A DNA stretch of 64,000 bases from Bacteroides sp. 51 (GCF_010500965.1 NZ_QVMI01000026.1:1-64000); one strand, 5' to 3'; counted from the stretch's first letter, positions 8,156 through 15,881 are shown. The notes: generated from the letters alone by a model not told the origin. Program-made: numbers and translations.

Positions 8156-8265
8156 TTTACATACGGAGATAAATGTCTTTACATGCCGACGTAAATGCCT
8201 TTACATGCTGAGGTAAAGGCGTTTACGCACTGCAGTAAATGCTTTTACATACTGATGTTAGATTG
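8156..8265. repeat. Five-unit tandem array, period 22, palindromic units (TTTAC...GTAAA)
   Basis: TTTAC begins at 8156, 8178, 8200, 8222 and 8244, a spacing of exactly 22 bases. Most units close with GTAAA or TAAAT, so each unit can fold as a small hairpin. Units are diverged from one another but keep the outer word. There is no open reading frame across the array. It lies in the otherwise gene-free interval 8075-8542. Confidence 0.85.
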
Positions 8266-8312
8266 TGGTAAATATAATCTTCTGGAAATCAGTGTGTATG
8301 GTGCGTTTTTAA

Positions 8313-8504
8313 GTTTGCATAATAAGAAATATAAGCCAAAGCAATAGCAAACTGCGAGAAGGGGATACTTTTCAAGCAGATTTATTTTGCTTGAATCATC
8401 CTTTATATGTTACAGATTTGCATCAAACTGATAGGGCGTATGTAGCTTATGTTGCGGGAAAAAAGAGTGGGTTAAAAGCGTTAAGATTGCAAAGCGATAA
8501 ATAA
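8313..8504 (+). pseudogene. Possible decayed reading frame without a start
   Basis: A 64-codon open frame with protein-like composition (including LNHPLYVTDLHQTDRAYVAY) ends at TAA 8502-8504 but has no ATG. It could be the C-terminal remnant of a lost gene or chance. It lies between the array and the ART-like gene. I recognise no family. Confidence 0.25.
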
Positions 8505-8542
8505 TGTATTGAATCAAAGAAATAAATAATCATTTTACATAA

Positions 8543-9148
8543 CTATGGAACAATGAAGTTCTTGTCAATAACGCGAGGTAAAAAATATCCTTTTATGCAG
8601 TTTGGATTGCGCACACAAATCTGAATATGATTTTTTTCTTTGAAGAATGCATTTGGATACAATTCGCTTCCTTCCCAGAAAACACCTCTAACAGAGTCGT
8701 AAGAAACATTCTCTCCTGATAGCTCATTCATTGCATGAACGGTTTGAATAACAGCGCAGTCTAATTTTCTTAATAGTTTATCAGGGGTTCTTCCCTCGTT
8801 GGTGGGCATTGGTTGTCCGGCGAGTTCCATTGTTTTCTTCAGAGTATCATACGCCTTCTTTAGTTCTTTTAAGAATTCGGAATCCATAAGGTCCATGCAA
8901 AAACCTAAATCAATTACCGCTCCTAATACGGCAGGCTTTTCTATTTTAGAACTTCGTTTAGCCCATTCTAATGCTCGTTCATAATTGTTCTCCCAGAAAT
9001 ACATCCCATTTCCTAGCCAGTCATAATCGTTTATACTTGGCTTTAGGTAGTCTTCTGCACAGACAATTCTTTTTGCAGTTGTTTCTTCGCATCCATGGAA
9101 ACCTAAAATTAAATTAGGGCGTTTAGAATAGAGTGTTTGTTTACTCAT
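8543..9148 (-). CDS. ADP-ribosyltransferase-like protein (DUF3990/PARP-like)
   Basis: This 201-residue protein has the layout of a small ADP-ribosyltransferase fold: F17-H18-G19 in the first strand, then WLGNGMYFWENNYERALEWA (residues 44-63; Y50 would stack on nicotinamide), then a late strand with E171 and Q176 in FKEKNHIQICVR. This resembles DUF3990-type HG...GxGFY...QA..WA...QI proteins. Such proteins act as toxins or protein-modifying enzymes. It has no signal peptide. Its start overlaps the end of a 61-residue gene by four bases, as in two-gene toxin-antitoxin operons. The fold assignment is by pattern only; enzymatic activity is unproven. Confidence 0.65.
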   Translation of the reverse strand: MSKQTLYSKRPNLILGFHGCEETTAKRIVCAEDYLKPSINDYDWLGNGMYFWENNYERALEWAKRSSKIEKPAVLGAVIDLGFCMDLMDSEFLKELKKAYDTLKKTMELAGQPMPTNEGRTPDKLLRKLDCAVIQTVHAMNELSGENVSYDSVRGVFWEGSELYPNAFFKEKNHIQICVRNPNCIKGYFLPRVIDKNFIVP

Positions 9149-9330
9149 TTAGATTTATTGCTGTAGTAAGCAGATACTTCTCCTTTTTGAGTTAGAATAC
9201 CTGCCTTCTTTAAAAAGTTCTCGGCCGCAGCTTTCGATGCTGTGGCATTAGCGGCAGCTTTAGCTTGTAAAGCTCTTCGTTCAGAGGCTGAATAAGTCGC
9301 TATACTTCTTTTGTTTCCGAACTTTGGCAT
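9145..9330 (-). CDS. Small Ala/Lys-rich protein paired with the ART-like gene
   Basis: This 61-residue basic protein is predicted to be mostly helical (ASERRALQAKAAANATASKA) and ends in AYYSNKSK. It is the first gene of a two-gene unit, overlapping the ART-like gene by ATGA. By position it could be an antitoxin, chaperone or target of that protein. I recognise no family, and the low complexity leaves room for another role. Confidence 0.6.
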   Translation of the reverse strand: MPKFGNKRSIATYSASERRALQAKAAANATASKAAAENFLKKAGILTQKGEVSAYYSNKSK

Positions 9331-9351
9331 AAGAATAATTACTGATCAATA

Positions 9352-9359
9352 CAAATATA
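9352..9359 (-). promoter_or_regulatory. -7 element of the ART-like two-gene unit
   Basis: TATATTTG on the minus strand lies 21 bases before the start of the 61-residue gene and matches TAnnTTTG. No -33 match is seen. Confidence 0.5.
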
Positions 9360-9445
9360 GAAATTTGAATTTAATACAGTTGATTTTTCTGTATAATAAT
9401 GAATAATAAACAAAAAAAGCATCTGTTGATTTAGATGCCTTTTAG

Positions 9446-9518
<73 letters not shown>

Positions 9519-9530
9519 ATATTGTGAGTG

Positions 9531-9561
9531 CAAAGGTACTGCTTTATATTTGAAAAGCAAA
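9531..9561 (-). promoter_or_regulatory. Promoter of the initiator tRNA gene
   Basis: On the minus strand TTTG (9561-9558) is followed after 19 bases by TACCTTTG (9538-9531), a near-perfect Bacteroidetes promoter. The tRNA begins 12 bases downstream. Confidence 0.8.
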
Positions 9562-9665
9562 TATTCCTGAACCTTTTTTATGTCATATTATTAGTGTTAA
9601 TGGGGTAAGTGGCTAACCTATAGTCGGATATACAACGAAAAAAGATGCATATTTAACGTTTGTTG

Positions 9666-9836
9666 CTAATCGTTATTATCGTCCTCGTCTACAAAGTTGT
9701 TCAAATCGAACTCCAATTGCACTAATTCTTCCTTCATTTGCTTTCTGATCTCTTCGGGAGTATCATTAGGCATGTTTTTTAATCTTTCTTTAGCTTCTGA
9801 TATTTCAAGTTCCAGCCTATCACGTTGTGCGCTCAT
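9666..9836 (-). CDS. Small acidic coiled-coil protein, 56 residues
   Basis: The minus-strand frame from ATG 9836 to TAG 9666 encodes a 56-residue acidic helical protein. It starts MSAQRDRLELEISEAKERLK, has PNDTPEEIRKQMKEEL in the middle and ends in an Asp/Asn-rich tail (VDEDDNND). Heptad-like spacing of hydrophobic residues suggests a coiled coil. The biased composition and clean codon structure make it more likely real than chance. The function is unknown. It stands alone between the tRNA and the TetR operon. Confidence 0.7.
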   Translation of the reverse strand: MSAQRDRLELEISEAKERLKNMPNDTPEEIRKQMKEELVQLEFDLNNFVDEDDNND

Positions 9837-10014
9837 AATTGTTCAGGATTTAAATAATACAAAAAAATAGTTGTCCTGCTCCGTTCACCGGAGACTCATA
9901 TAGTAAACAACCTATCGGGTAGAGTTGTTCACAAGGCAGGTAATAAGGCGGGTTTACCGGCTTTTGCATATTGAAAATGTGTTAATCAGAAATGTTAATT
10001 AAATCTTTCTTTTC

Positions 10015-10045
10015 TTGTGTTGTTTATATAAAAGCATTACTTTTG
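10015..10045 (+). promoter_or_regulatory. Promoter of the TetR-fabG-rluA-like operon
   Basis: TTG (10015-10017), 20 bases, then TACTTTTG (10038-10045) fits the Bacteroidetes consensus. Transcription would begin near 10050, which rules out an upstream start at 10015 and supports the ATG at 10075. Confidence 0.75.
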
Positions 10046-10074
10046 CTCATATTATTCAGAACTGTGCAACTTTT

Positions 10075-10671
10075 ATGGCCGTATCCAAAACTAAAGCTAA
10101 GTTAGTAGACGTTGCCCGTCAGCTATTTGCTAAGATGGGAGTGGAGAACACTACCATGAATGACATAGCAGTAGCTTCCAAAAAAGGAAGGCGGACACTT
10201 TATACTTACTTTAAAAGTAAGGAAGATATCTATATGGCGGTGGTTGAATCCGAGTTGGATATGCTTTCCGAAACAATGAGTCGTGTGCTGACACGTAATA
10301 TTTCTCCCGAAGAAAAAATCCTTCAACTCATCTATACCCGCCTAGACGCGGTGAAAGAAGTGGTGTATCGTAACGGTACGCTTCGTGCTAACTTCTTCCG
10401 CGACATCTGGCGAGTGGAAAAGGTGCGTAAGAAATTTGATGCAAAAGAAATCCAATTGTTTCATCAAGTGTTGGAAGAAGGTCAGGAAGCCGGAGAATAT
10501 CATCTGGACGATGTGGCTATGACAGCCGAGATCATGCATTATTGTTTGAAAGGTATTGAGGTGCCTTATATCCGGGGGCGCATTGGAGCCAACCTGGATA
10601 TGGAAACCCGGAAAAAATATGTCGCCAACCTTGTACTTGGCGCACTTCGTAAAACTGAAATCAACAAATAA
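10075..10671 (+). CDS. TetR-family transcriptional regulator
   Basis: This 198-residue protein has an N-terminal TetR helix-turn-helix (ARQLFAKMGVENTTMNDIA then KKGRRTLYTYFKSKEDIY) and a helical ligand domain. I chose the ATG at 10075 (MAVSKTKAKLV) because the upstream alternative lies inside the promoter. It leads an operon with fabG 8 bases downstream. TetR proteins beside fabG often sense acyl-CoA or acyl-ACP, so control of fatty-acid synthesis is plausible but inferred. Confidence 0.88.
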   Translation: MAVSKTKAKLVDVARQLFAKMGVENTTMNDIAVASKKGRRTLYTYFKSKEDIYMAVVESELDMLSETMSRVLTRNISPEEKILQLIYTRLDAVKEVVYRNGTLRANFFRDIWRVEKVRKKFDAKEIQLFHQVLEEGQEAGEYHLDDVAMTAEIMHYCLKGIEVPYIRGRIGANLDMETRKKYVANLVLGALRKTEINK

Positions 10672-10679
10672 GTAAATTT

Positions 10680-11426
10680 ATGGGATTATTAGATGGAAAG
10701 ACAGCCCTGATTACCGGTGCTGCACGTGGTATTGGTAAGGCTATCGCCTTGAAATTTGCTCAGGAAGGTGCTAATATCGCATTTACCGACCTGGCTATTG
10801 ACGAAAACGGACAGAACACAGAGAAAGAAATCGCAGCTTTTGGTGTGAAAGCAAAAGGATATGCCTCGAATGCAGCCAACTTTGAAGATACTGCCCGTGT
10901 AGTAGCCGAAATACATAAAGATTTTGGCCGGATTGATATCCTGGTGAATAATGCCGGTATCACTCGCGATGGTCTGATGATGCGTATGAGCGAACAACAA
11001 TGGGATATGGTGATCAATGTAAACCTGAAATCGGCATTCAACTTTATCCACGCTTGTACACCGATCATGATGCGCCAGAAAGCAGGAAGCATCATCAATA
11101 TGTCTTCTGTGGTAGGTGTATCGGGCAATGCCGGACAATGTAACTACTCGGCTTCGAAGGCTGGTATGATTGGCTTGGCTAAGTCTATCGCTAAAGAACT
11201 AGGCTCACGTGGTGTTCGTGCCAACGCTATCGCTCCCGGATTTATCATTACCGAAATGACCGATCAGCTGACTGACGAAGTAAAAGCGGAATGGGCAAAA
11301 TCAATTCCATTACGCCGTGGTGGTACGCCCGAGGATGTGGCTAACGTAGCTACTTTCCTGGCATCTGATTTGTCTTCTTATGTTACCGGACAGGTGATTC
11401 CCGTTTGCGGTGGTATGAACATGTAA
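10680..11426 (+). CDS. fabG: 3-oxoacyl-[acyl-carrier-protein] reductase
   Basis: This 248-residue short-chain dehydrogenase reduces 3-oxoacyl-ACP with NADPH in fatty-acid elongation. It has the nucleotide-binding TGAARGIGKAIA motif, the NNAGITRDGLMMRM block that is characteristic of FabG, the catalytic Ser of NMSSVVG, the YSASK catalytic Tyr/Lys and the C-terminal GGMNM ending of FabG. It sits between a TetR regulator and a pseudouridine synthase gene (one base apart), so the three are co-transcribed. Confidence 0.95.
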   Translation: MGLLDGKTALITGAARGIGKAIALKFAQEGANIAFTDLAIDENGQNTEKEIAAFGVKAKGYASNAANFEDTARVVAEIHKDFGRIDILVNNAGITRDGLMMRMSEQQWDMVINVNLKSAFNFIHACTPIMMRQKAGSIINMSSVVGVSGNAGQCNYSASKAGMIGLAKSIAKELGSRGVRANAIAPGFIITEMTDQLTDEVKAEWAKSIPLRRGGTPEDVANVATFLASDLSSYVTGQVIPVCGGMNM

Positions 11427-11427
11427 G

Positions 11428-12099
11428 ATGACCGTCGTATACGAAGATAATCATATTATCGTAGTCAATAAGGCCAGCTCTGAAATTGTGCAGGGAGACA
11501 AAACGGGCGATGCCCCGCTTTCGGAAACCGTAAAACAGTATCTGAAAGAGAAGTATCAGAAACCCGGAAATGTCTTCATTGGTGTTACCCACCGCCTGGA
11601 CAGACCCGTGAGTGGTCTTGTTGTTTTTGCGAAGACCAGTAAAGCGCTTCCCCGATTGAATGAGATGTTTAGGCTCGGGACGGTGAAGAAAACATACTGG
11701 GCTATAGTAAAGAACGCGCCCAAAGAAATAGAAGGCGAGTTGGTGCACTATCTGGTACGCAACGAAAAGCAGAATAAAAGCTATGCGTATGACAGGGAAG
11801 TGCCTAATTCAAAGAAAGCCATTCTAGACTATCGGGTCATAGGACGATCGGATAATTACTATCTGTTGGAGGTAGATCTGAAAACGGGAAGGCATCATCA
11901 GATACGCTGTCAGTTGGCAAAGATGGGGTGTCCGATTAAAGGAGATTTGAAGTACGGATTCCCACGCTCCAACCCGGATGGTAGTATTTGCCTGCACGCA
12001 CGGAATGTCCGGTTCACTCATCCGGTGTCGAAAGAGGAGTTGGACTTAACTGCTCCGGTTCCGAATGATAGTTTGTGGAATGGGTTTAAGTTTGACTAA
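11428..12099 (+). CDS. RluA-family pseudouridine synthase
   Basis: This 223-residue enzyme isomerises uridine to pseudouridine in RNA. The catalytic aspartate lies in the RluA-family motif HRLDRPVSGLVVFAKT, and the later KTGRHHQIRCQLA block is also conserved. It has no N-terminal S4 domain, so it belongs to the short forms. The RNA target cannot be read from sequence. It begins one base after fabG and is the last gene of that operon. A large palindrome follows, between it and the convergent GH43 gene. Confidence 0.9.
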   Translation: MTVVYEDNHIIVVNKASSEIVQGDKTGDAPLSETVKQYLKEKYQKPGNVFIGVTHRLDRPVSGLVVFAKTSKALPRLNEMFRLGTVKKTYWAIVKNAPKEIEGELVHYLVRNEKQNKSYAYDREVPNSKKAILDYRVIGRSDNYYLLEVDLKTGRHHQIRCQLAKMGCPIKGDLKYGFPRSNPDGSICLHARNVRFTHPVSKEELDLTAPVPNDSLWNGFKFD

Positions 12100-12120
12100 C
12101 AACATATAAGTAAATAGAGC

Positions 12121-12232
12121 TTTCTTAAACCTCCTCCCCCTTACCCCCTCCAAAGGGGGATACCTTGCGGCAACGCTTTATTGCGCAGCTTATCCCCCTT
12201 TGGAGGGGGTAAGGGGGAAGAAGTTTAAGAAA
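12121..12232. repeat. Large palindrome with hairpin-bearing arms (CCCCCT...AGGGGG type)
   Basis: The left arm (12121-12162) and right arm (12191-12232) are near-perfect inverted copies. Each arm holds its own hairpin (CCCCCTCCAAAGGGGG). The loop contains CCTTGCGGCAACGC. It lies between convergent genes and may end transcription on both strands. Its plan matches the palindromes near 22.2, 30.5 and 49.4 kb although most stem bases differ. Confidence 0.9.
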
Positions 12233-12262
12233 ACTTCGTTTGTTAATATATAGTTATACTAT

Positions 12263-13846
12263 TTACTTTCCTTCCTTATATTCAAACCAATCGAAGTAAG
12301 CCTTTGTTCCGGTTTTCTTTCCACCAGATGAAGCATACATACCAATCATTACCCCGGTGAATCCTCCGGCTACTTCGGTAGACAGGTAGCGGGTATCCAT
12401 ACCGCCCAGTTTCTTGTAGCTATTACTTCCCGCTTCTTTATAATAGAACGTATAATACAGCGGGGCACCTTCAATTTTGAGTTCCACTTCCGATTTGCTG
12501 ATGGGTTGTTCGAAAGCAATATAGTCTATACTCCCGGCACGTACACGCAATTGGATAACATGCCCGTTGCCTTTCTTTATTAATCGCAAATCGTAGTGGT
12601 GGGTATTGTTCTGGATAAGAGTCAGTCCCGCCTCATCGGTATCTGCCTTGGGTTGGAAGGTCATGGTAGTGGCGGCTATAAAGTCGTGCTCCGTCTGGCG
12701 GCGGGAAACAAAAGAGACAGATTCGGCCTCGTCCAATGTATAAGGAGATGCTTTAATCATCAAGTGTCCTTTCTTCTCTTTCAGCGAATAGTTTTCACGG
12801 ACAGGGTTACGCAGGTATTGCCATTCAAAGCCAAGCTTATCTTCGTCGAACTCAATGCGGGTGGGTGCAGGAGCAAAAGGCTTCAAGGGTAGAGTCGGTA
12901 CATTCATCGTTAAGTTTACCGTACCATTTCCGTTGATTTGCGGCCAGCCGTTCGTAGGCCAATCTACCGGTGCAAGGAAGGTTTCTCTTCCCAGGATGTG
13001 GTAATAAGAATACACTTGGGTAACACGGAAACCGAGGAAGACTGCCCACCAGGAGCCGTCTGTAGCTTGTATCAGGTCGGCATGCCCAACACCTTGTATC
13101 GGATTCCCTTGTCCGATGCGGTTGCAATGGGTCAGGATCGGGTTCAGTGGACAAGATTCATAAGGTCCGTAAATATGGCGGCTACGGGCAATGGTTACAC
13201 TGTGGGCATATTCCGTTCCGCCTTCGCCAATCATTAAATAATAATAGCCATCCTTTCGGTAAATGTGTGGCGCTTCAGGGAAACGTTGCCCAATGCCTCC
13301 CCAAACTTTACGTTCTTCGGACAGGACTGTACCGGTTTTGATGTCGAACTCTGTTACACGGATGGCCTCGTCGCCCTGGGTAACGAAGTAAGTCCGTCCG
13401 TCTTCATCCCAAAAGATATCGGGGTCTATGCTGTTGATGCCTACATAGATAGGTTCACCCCATGGCCCGGCAGGATCGGTAGCAGTGCAGTAGAAGTTAC
13501 CCCCATGACTGACATTGGTACAGATTACATAAAACAAACCGTCGTGATATCGCAAAGAAGGTGCAAACAGTCCGCCCGAAGCATTGACTTTATGCAAAGG
13601 GAGTTGTGAGTCGCGGGTAAGGCAATGCCCAATTTGTTGCCAGTTGACCAGGTCCTGGCTATGGTAAATAGGCAATCCCGGGAAATATTCGAAGGAAGAG
13701 GTCACCATATAATAATCATTTCCCACGCGGCAGATGCTAGGGTCGGGATTGAACCCTTTCAGAATAGGGTTGGTATACCCGGATTGGGCAGAGACGGCAG
13801 AAAGAGTGCCGATAAGCATTAATAAACAGAATACAAGTTTCTTCAT
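12263..13846 (-). CDS. GH43-family glycosidase (beta-xylosidase / arabinofuranosidase type), secreted
   Basis: This 527-residue enzyme has a signal peptide ending in AVSAQ, then a five-bladed GH43 domain (about residues 22-320) and a C-terminal beta-sandwich (about 330-525) as in large GH43 xylosidases. Candidate catalytic residues are the Asp of FNPDPSI (base), the Asp of SIDPDIFWDEDG (modulator) and the Glu of FPEAPHIY (acid). It would remove xylose or arabinose from plant glycans in the periplasm. It stands alone, not in a SusC/D locus, so its substrate is open. Confidence 0.87.
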   Translation of the reverse strand: MKKLVFCLLMLIGTLSAVSAQSGYTNPILKGFNPDPSICRVGNDYYMVTSSFEYFPGLPIYHSQDLVNWQQIGHCLTRDSQLPLHKVNASGGLFAPSLRYHDGLFYVICTNVSHGGNFYCTATDPAGPWGEPIYVGINSIDPDIFWDEDGRTYFVTQGDEAIRVTEFDIKTGTVLSEERKVWGGIGQRFPEAPHIYRKDGYYYLMIGEGGTEYAHSVTIARSRHIYGPYESCPLNPILTHCNRIGQGNPIQGVGHADLIQATDGSWWAVFLGFRVTQVYSYYHILGRETFLAPVDWPTNGWPQINGNGTVNLTMNVPTLPLKPFAPAPTRIEFDEDKLGFEWQYLRNPVRENYSLKEKKGHLMIKASPYTLDEAESVSFVSRRQTEHDFIAATTMTFQPKADTDEAGLTLIQNNTHHYDLRLIKKGNGHVIQLRVRAGSIDYIAFEQPISKSEVELKIEGAPLYYTFYYKEAGSNSYKKLGGMDTRYLSTEVAGGFTGVMIGMYASSGGKKTGTKAYFDWFEYKEGK

Positions 13847-13886
13847 CTTATTACATTTAATGTGGTCAATCGTTTTTATACTGCCA

Positions 13887-13894
13887 CAAAAGTA
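13887..13894 (-). promoter_or_regulatory. -7 element of the GH43 gene
   Basis: TACTTTTG on the minus strand lies 40 bases before the GH43 start. No good -33 box is seen, as is common for regulated Bacteroides promoters. Confidence 0.5.
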
Positions 13895-13979
13895 ACAAGT
13901 TTATGCATTCGGTAATGGACTAAAATGTTTTGTATAAGGGGGGTATTTGTTATCTTTCAGCAACGAATGGTTATATACG

Positions 13980-14020
13980 AAAAAGCCGCCCCCAGAATAG
14001 ACAAGGAGGGGCGGCTTTTT
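13980..14020 (-). terminator. Terminator of the small secreted protein gene
   Basis: A perfect 13-base stem (AAAAAGCCGCCCC at 13980-13992 with GGGGCGGCTTTTT at 14008-14020) follows the minus-strand gene at 14043-14276 and gives a T-run on that strand. Confidence 0.85.
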
Positions 14021-14042
14021 ACTTAATAGTGTGTGCTTACTA

Positions 14043-14276
14043 TTACTCGGCAGACTGAGCTGGAGCCTCAGCTGCTTTTTCTTCTGTTGCAGGTTTTTCT
14101 GCTTTTGTTTCTTCTTTAGCCGGAGCTTCTTGTTTTGCCTCTTCTTTAGCTTCTTCTTTGTTTTCTGTTTGTTCAGTAGCCGGTTTTTCTGTCTTAACTG
14201 GTTCCTGAGCGAATGTAATACCTGTGCTACCTAGCATAAATACTGCAACTAATAACATTAACTTTTTCATAATCAT
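14043..14276 (-). CDS. Small secreted Glu/Lys/Ala-rich protein
   Basis: This 77-residue protein has a signal peptide (MKKLMLLVAVFMLGSTGITFA) followed by a low-complexity, acidic, Pro-containing tail of repeats such as EEAKEEAKQEAPAKEET. The start may be at 14276 or two codons later at 14270 (MKKL). It would be exported to the periplasm or beyond. No family is recognised. A sigma-54-like promoter and a TGTGGAA repeat cluster lie upstream, and a sigma-54 response regulator gene is the next gene, so it is a likely target of that regulator. Confidence 0.75.
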   Translation of the reverse strand: MIMKKLMLLVAVFMLGSTGITFAQEPVKTEKPATEQTENKEEAKEEAKQEAPAKEETKAEKPATEEKAAEAPAQSAE

Positions 14277-14349
14277 TGGTCTTTTGAGTGTTTAAAAAAT
14301 ATTATTACTGTTTCTATGATAAATATTCAAATTGCTACACTAATAATTA

Positions 14350-14365
14350 TCCAAATGGTGTGCCA
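14350..14365 (-). promoter_or_regulatory. Candidate sigma-54 promoter of the small secreted protein gene
   Basis: The minus strand reads TGGCACACCATTTGGA, which matches the -24/-12 pattern TGGCACR-N4-TTGCW with one mismatch (GG in place of GC at -12). It lies about 75 bases before the start codon. Confidence 0.5.
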
Positions 14366-14442
14366 AAGAAAAGAGGGAATGGGTAATCGGTTGTAATCGA
14401 GTGGTTTAGCGTGATTTCACACTTGTGGGGGGTGTAGAAAAG

Positions 14443-14480
14443 TGTGGAAACTGTGGAATGGGGTGTGGAATTATTCCACA
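14443..14480. promoter_or_regulatory. Candidate enhancer for the sigma-54 regulator: TGTGGAA cluster
   Basis: TGTGGAA occurs at 14443, 14452 and 14464, and the last copy is half of the perfect palindrome TGTGGAATTATTCCACA (14464-14480). The cluster is about 80-130 bases upstream of the sigma-54-like promoter, the usual distance for an NtrC-type enhancer, and 32 bases from the end of the regulator gene. Confidence 0.5.
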
Positions 14481-14511
14481 GGTTTGTGGGGAATGCGTGC
14501 TACCAATCGCC

Positions 14512-15855
14512 TCACTTGTCCAGATCGTAGAGTTTCAGCTTATTATATAGCGTTTTGCGGTCAATGTTCAATAGTTTGGCCGCTTTACTTTTATTATTTC
14601 CGGTTTGGCGTAGAGCTTCGAGGATATGTTCTTTCTCGATATCTTCGTTGCGCAGCGCTATGTTACTGGTATTTGATGTAGTTGGTTCAGAGAGTTCGTT
14701 TCCCAGTTCCATTAGAGTAATGAATTCGCTTGTTGCAAGTAACGTTGCCCGGCGGATGATGTTCTTCATCTGCCGTAGATTGCCCGGCCAGTGGTATTCC
14801 TGTATAGCACTGGCAGCCTTGCTGTCGAAACCTGCGATTTGTTTGCTCAGTTCCTTATTTGCCTGATCCAGAAAGAAATTGGCAAAGAGCAGGATATCTT
14901 CCCGGCGGTCTTTCAGCTTAGGCATATGTAGCGTGAATTCATTGATCCGGTGGAAAAGATCTTCCCGGAACGAACCCTTTTCAATGCCATGATCCAGATT
15001 CTCGTTGGTTGCCGAGATCAACCGGATATCTACATCAATCTCTTTGTTAGAGCCAACCGGCCGTACCTTGCGCTCTTGCAACGCACGTAAAAGTTGTACC
15101 TGAACCTCATACCCCAGATTCCCTATTTCGTCAAGGAATATCGTACCGCCATTGGCAGCAACGAATGCTCCGGTTTTATCCGTTAATGCTCCTGTGAATG
15201 CTCCCTTCACATGTCCGAAGAACTCGGATGCGGCAAGTTCTTTAGGAATTGACCCGCAGTCAATCGGAATAAAAGGACGGTCTTTCCGGTTGCTGAGTTG
15301 GTGAATGCGGTGCGCTACATATTCCTTTCCTGTTCCGCTTGCTCCATTAATAAGCACCGCCATATTGGTAGGCGCAACCAGACTTACATAATTATATAAT
15401 TGCTTGGCGGCATCACTTTCGCCTTCCAGAAAGGCGTTGCTATTAGCGGGTTTTGGTGCGCTTTGGGGTGTAGATGCGGGTGGTGCTGCTGTTGGACTTT
15501 GCAGCGCTTCCCCTATCTTTTTCAGAAGTTCATCGGGATTGATAGGTTTGGCAATGTAATCCTTCGCCCCCATTTTGATGGCATGCACAGCCGATTGTAT
15601 ATCCGCATAGCTGGTCATGATGATAAGCGGAATATTCACTCCCTTTTGAATGGTCCATTCCAGCAGATTGATACCGTCATTATCGGGTAGGCGAAGGTCG
15701 GAAAGAATCAGGTCCGCCGCTTGTGCTTCAATATGCTTTTTGGCACGGGCGATGTTACTTTCCGTAGAAACATTGAATCCCTTTTTCTGTAGCCAGGTTT
15801 TCAACATTAAGCCGTATGTAATATCGTCTTCAACGATGAGAATGGATTTCATCAT
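14512..15855 (-). CDS. Sigma-54-dependent response regulator (NtrC family)
   Basis: This 447-residue protein has a receiver domain with phospho-acceptor D53 and K103, a proline/alanine linker (about 121-138), an AAA+ domain with Walker A GASGTGKE (171-178) and the sigma-54 contact loop GAFTGA (218-223), and a C-terminal Fis-type helix-turn-helix (NKSKAAKLLNIDRKTLYNKL). It activates transcription by RNA polymerase with RpoN. No kinase gene is adjacent; the hybrid kinase at 19522-21807 with an HPt domain is one possible partner. The start may be the first or second Met. Confidence 0.95.
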   Translation of the reverse strand: MMKSILIVEDDITYGLMLKTWLQKKGFNVSTESNIARAKKHIEAQAADLILSDLRLPDNDGINLLEWTIQKGVNIPLIIMTSYADIQSAVHAIKMGAKDYIAKPINPDELLKKIGEALQSPTAAPPASTPQSAPKPANSNAFLEGESDAAKQLYNYVSLVAPTNMAVLINGASGTGKEYVAHRIHQLSNRKDRPFIPIDCGSIPKELAASEFFGHVKGAFTGALTDKTGAFVAANGGTIFLDEIGNLGYEVQVQLLRALQERKVRPVGSNKEIDVDIRLISATNENLDHGIEKGSFREDLFHRINEFTLHMPKLKDRREDILLFANFFLDQANKELSKQIAGFDSKAASAIQEYHWPGNLRQMKNIIRRATLLATSEFITLMELGNELSEPTTSNTSNIALRNEDIEKEHILEALRQTGNNKSKAAKLLNIDRKTLYNKLKLYDLDK

Positions 15856-15881
15856 GTAGCTTTTTGAATCTTTTGCACATG

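Noticed and set aside
8156-8265. The 22-base arrays as CRISPR arrays
   Set aside because: Units are contiguous with no spacers between identical repeats, units are diverged, and no cas genes are present in the window.
10015-10074. Upstream start giving a 218-residue TetR protein
   Set aside because: The added codons overlap a good TTG-N20-TACTTTTG promoter, and the TetR domain begins after the ATG at 10075.
14031-14234. Plus-strand Cys/Phe-rich frame opposite the small secreted protein
   Set aside because: It is the complement of the Glu/Lys/Ala codon repeat; the minus frame has a signal peptide, terminator and promoter.
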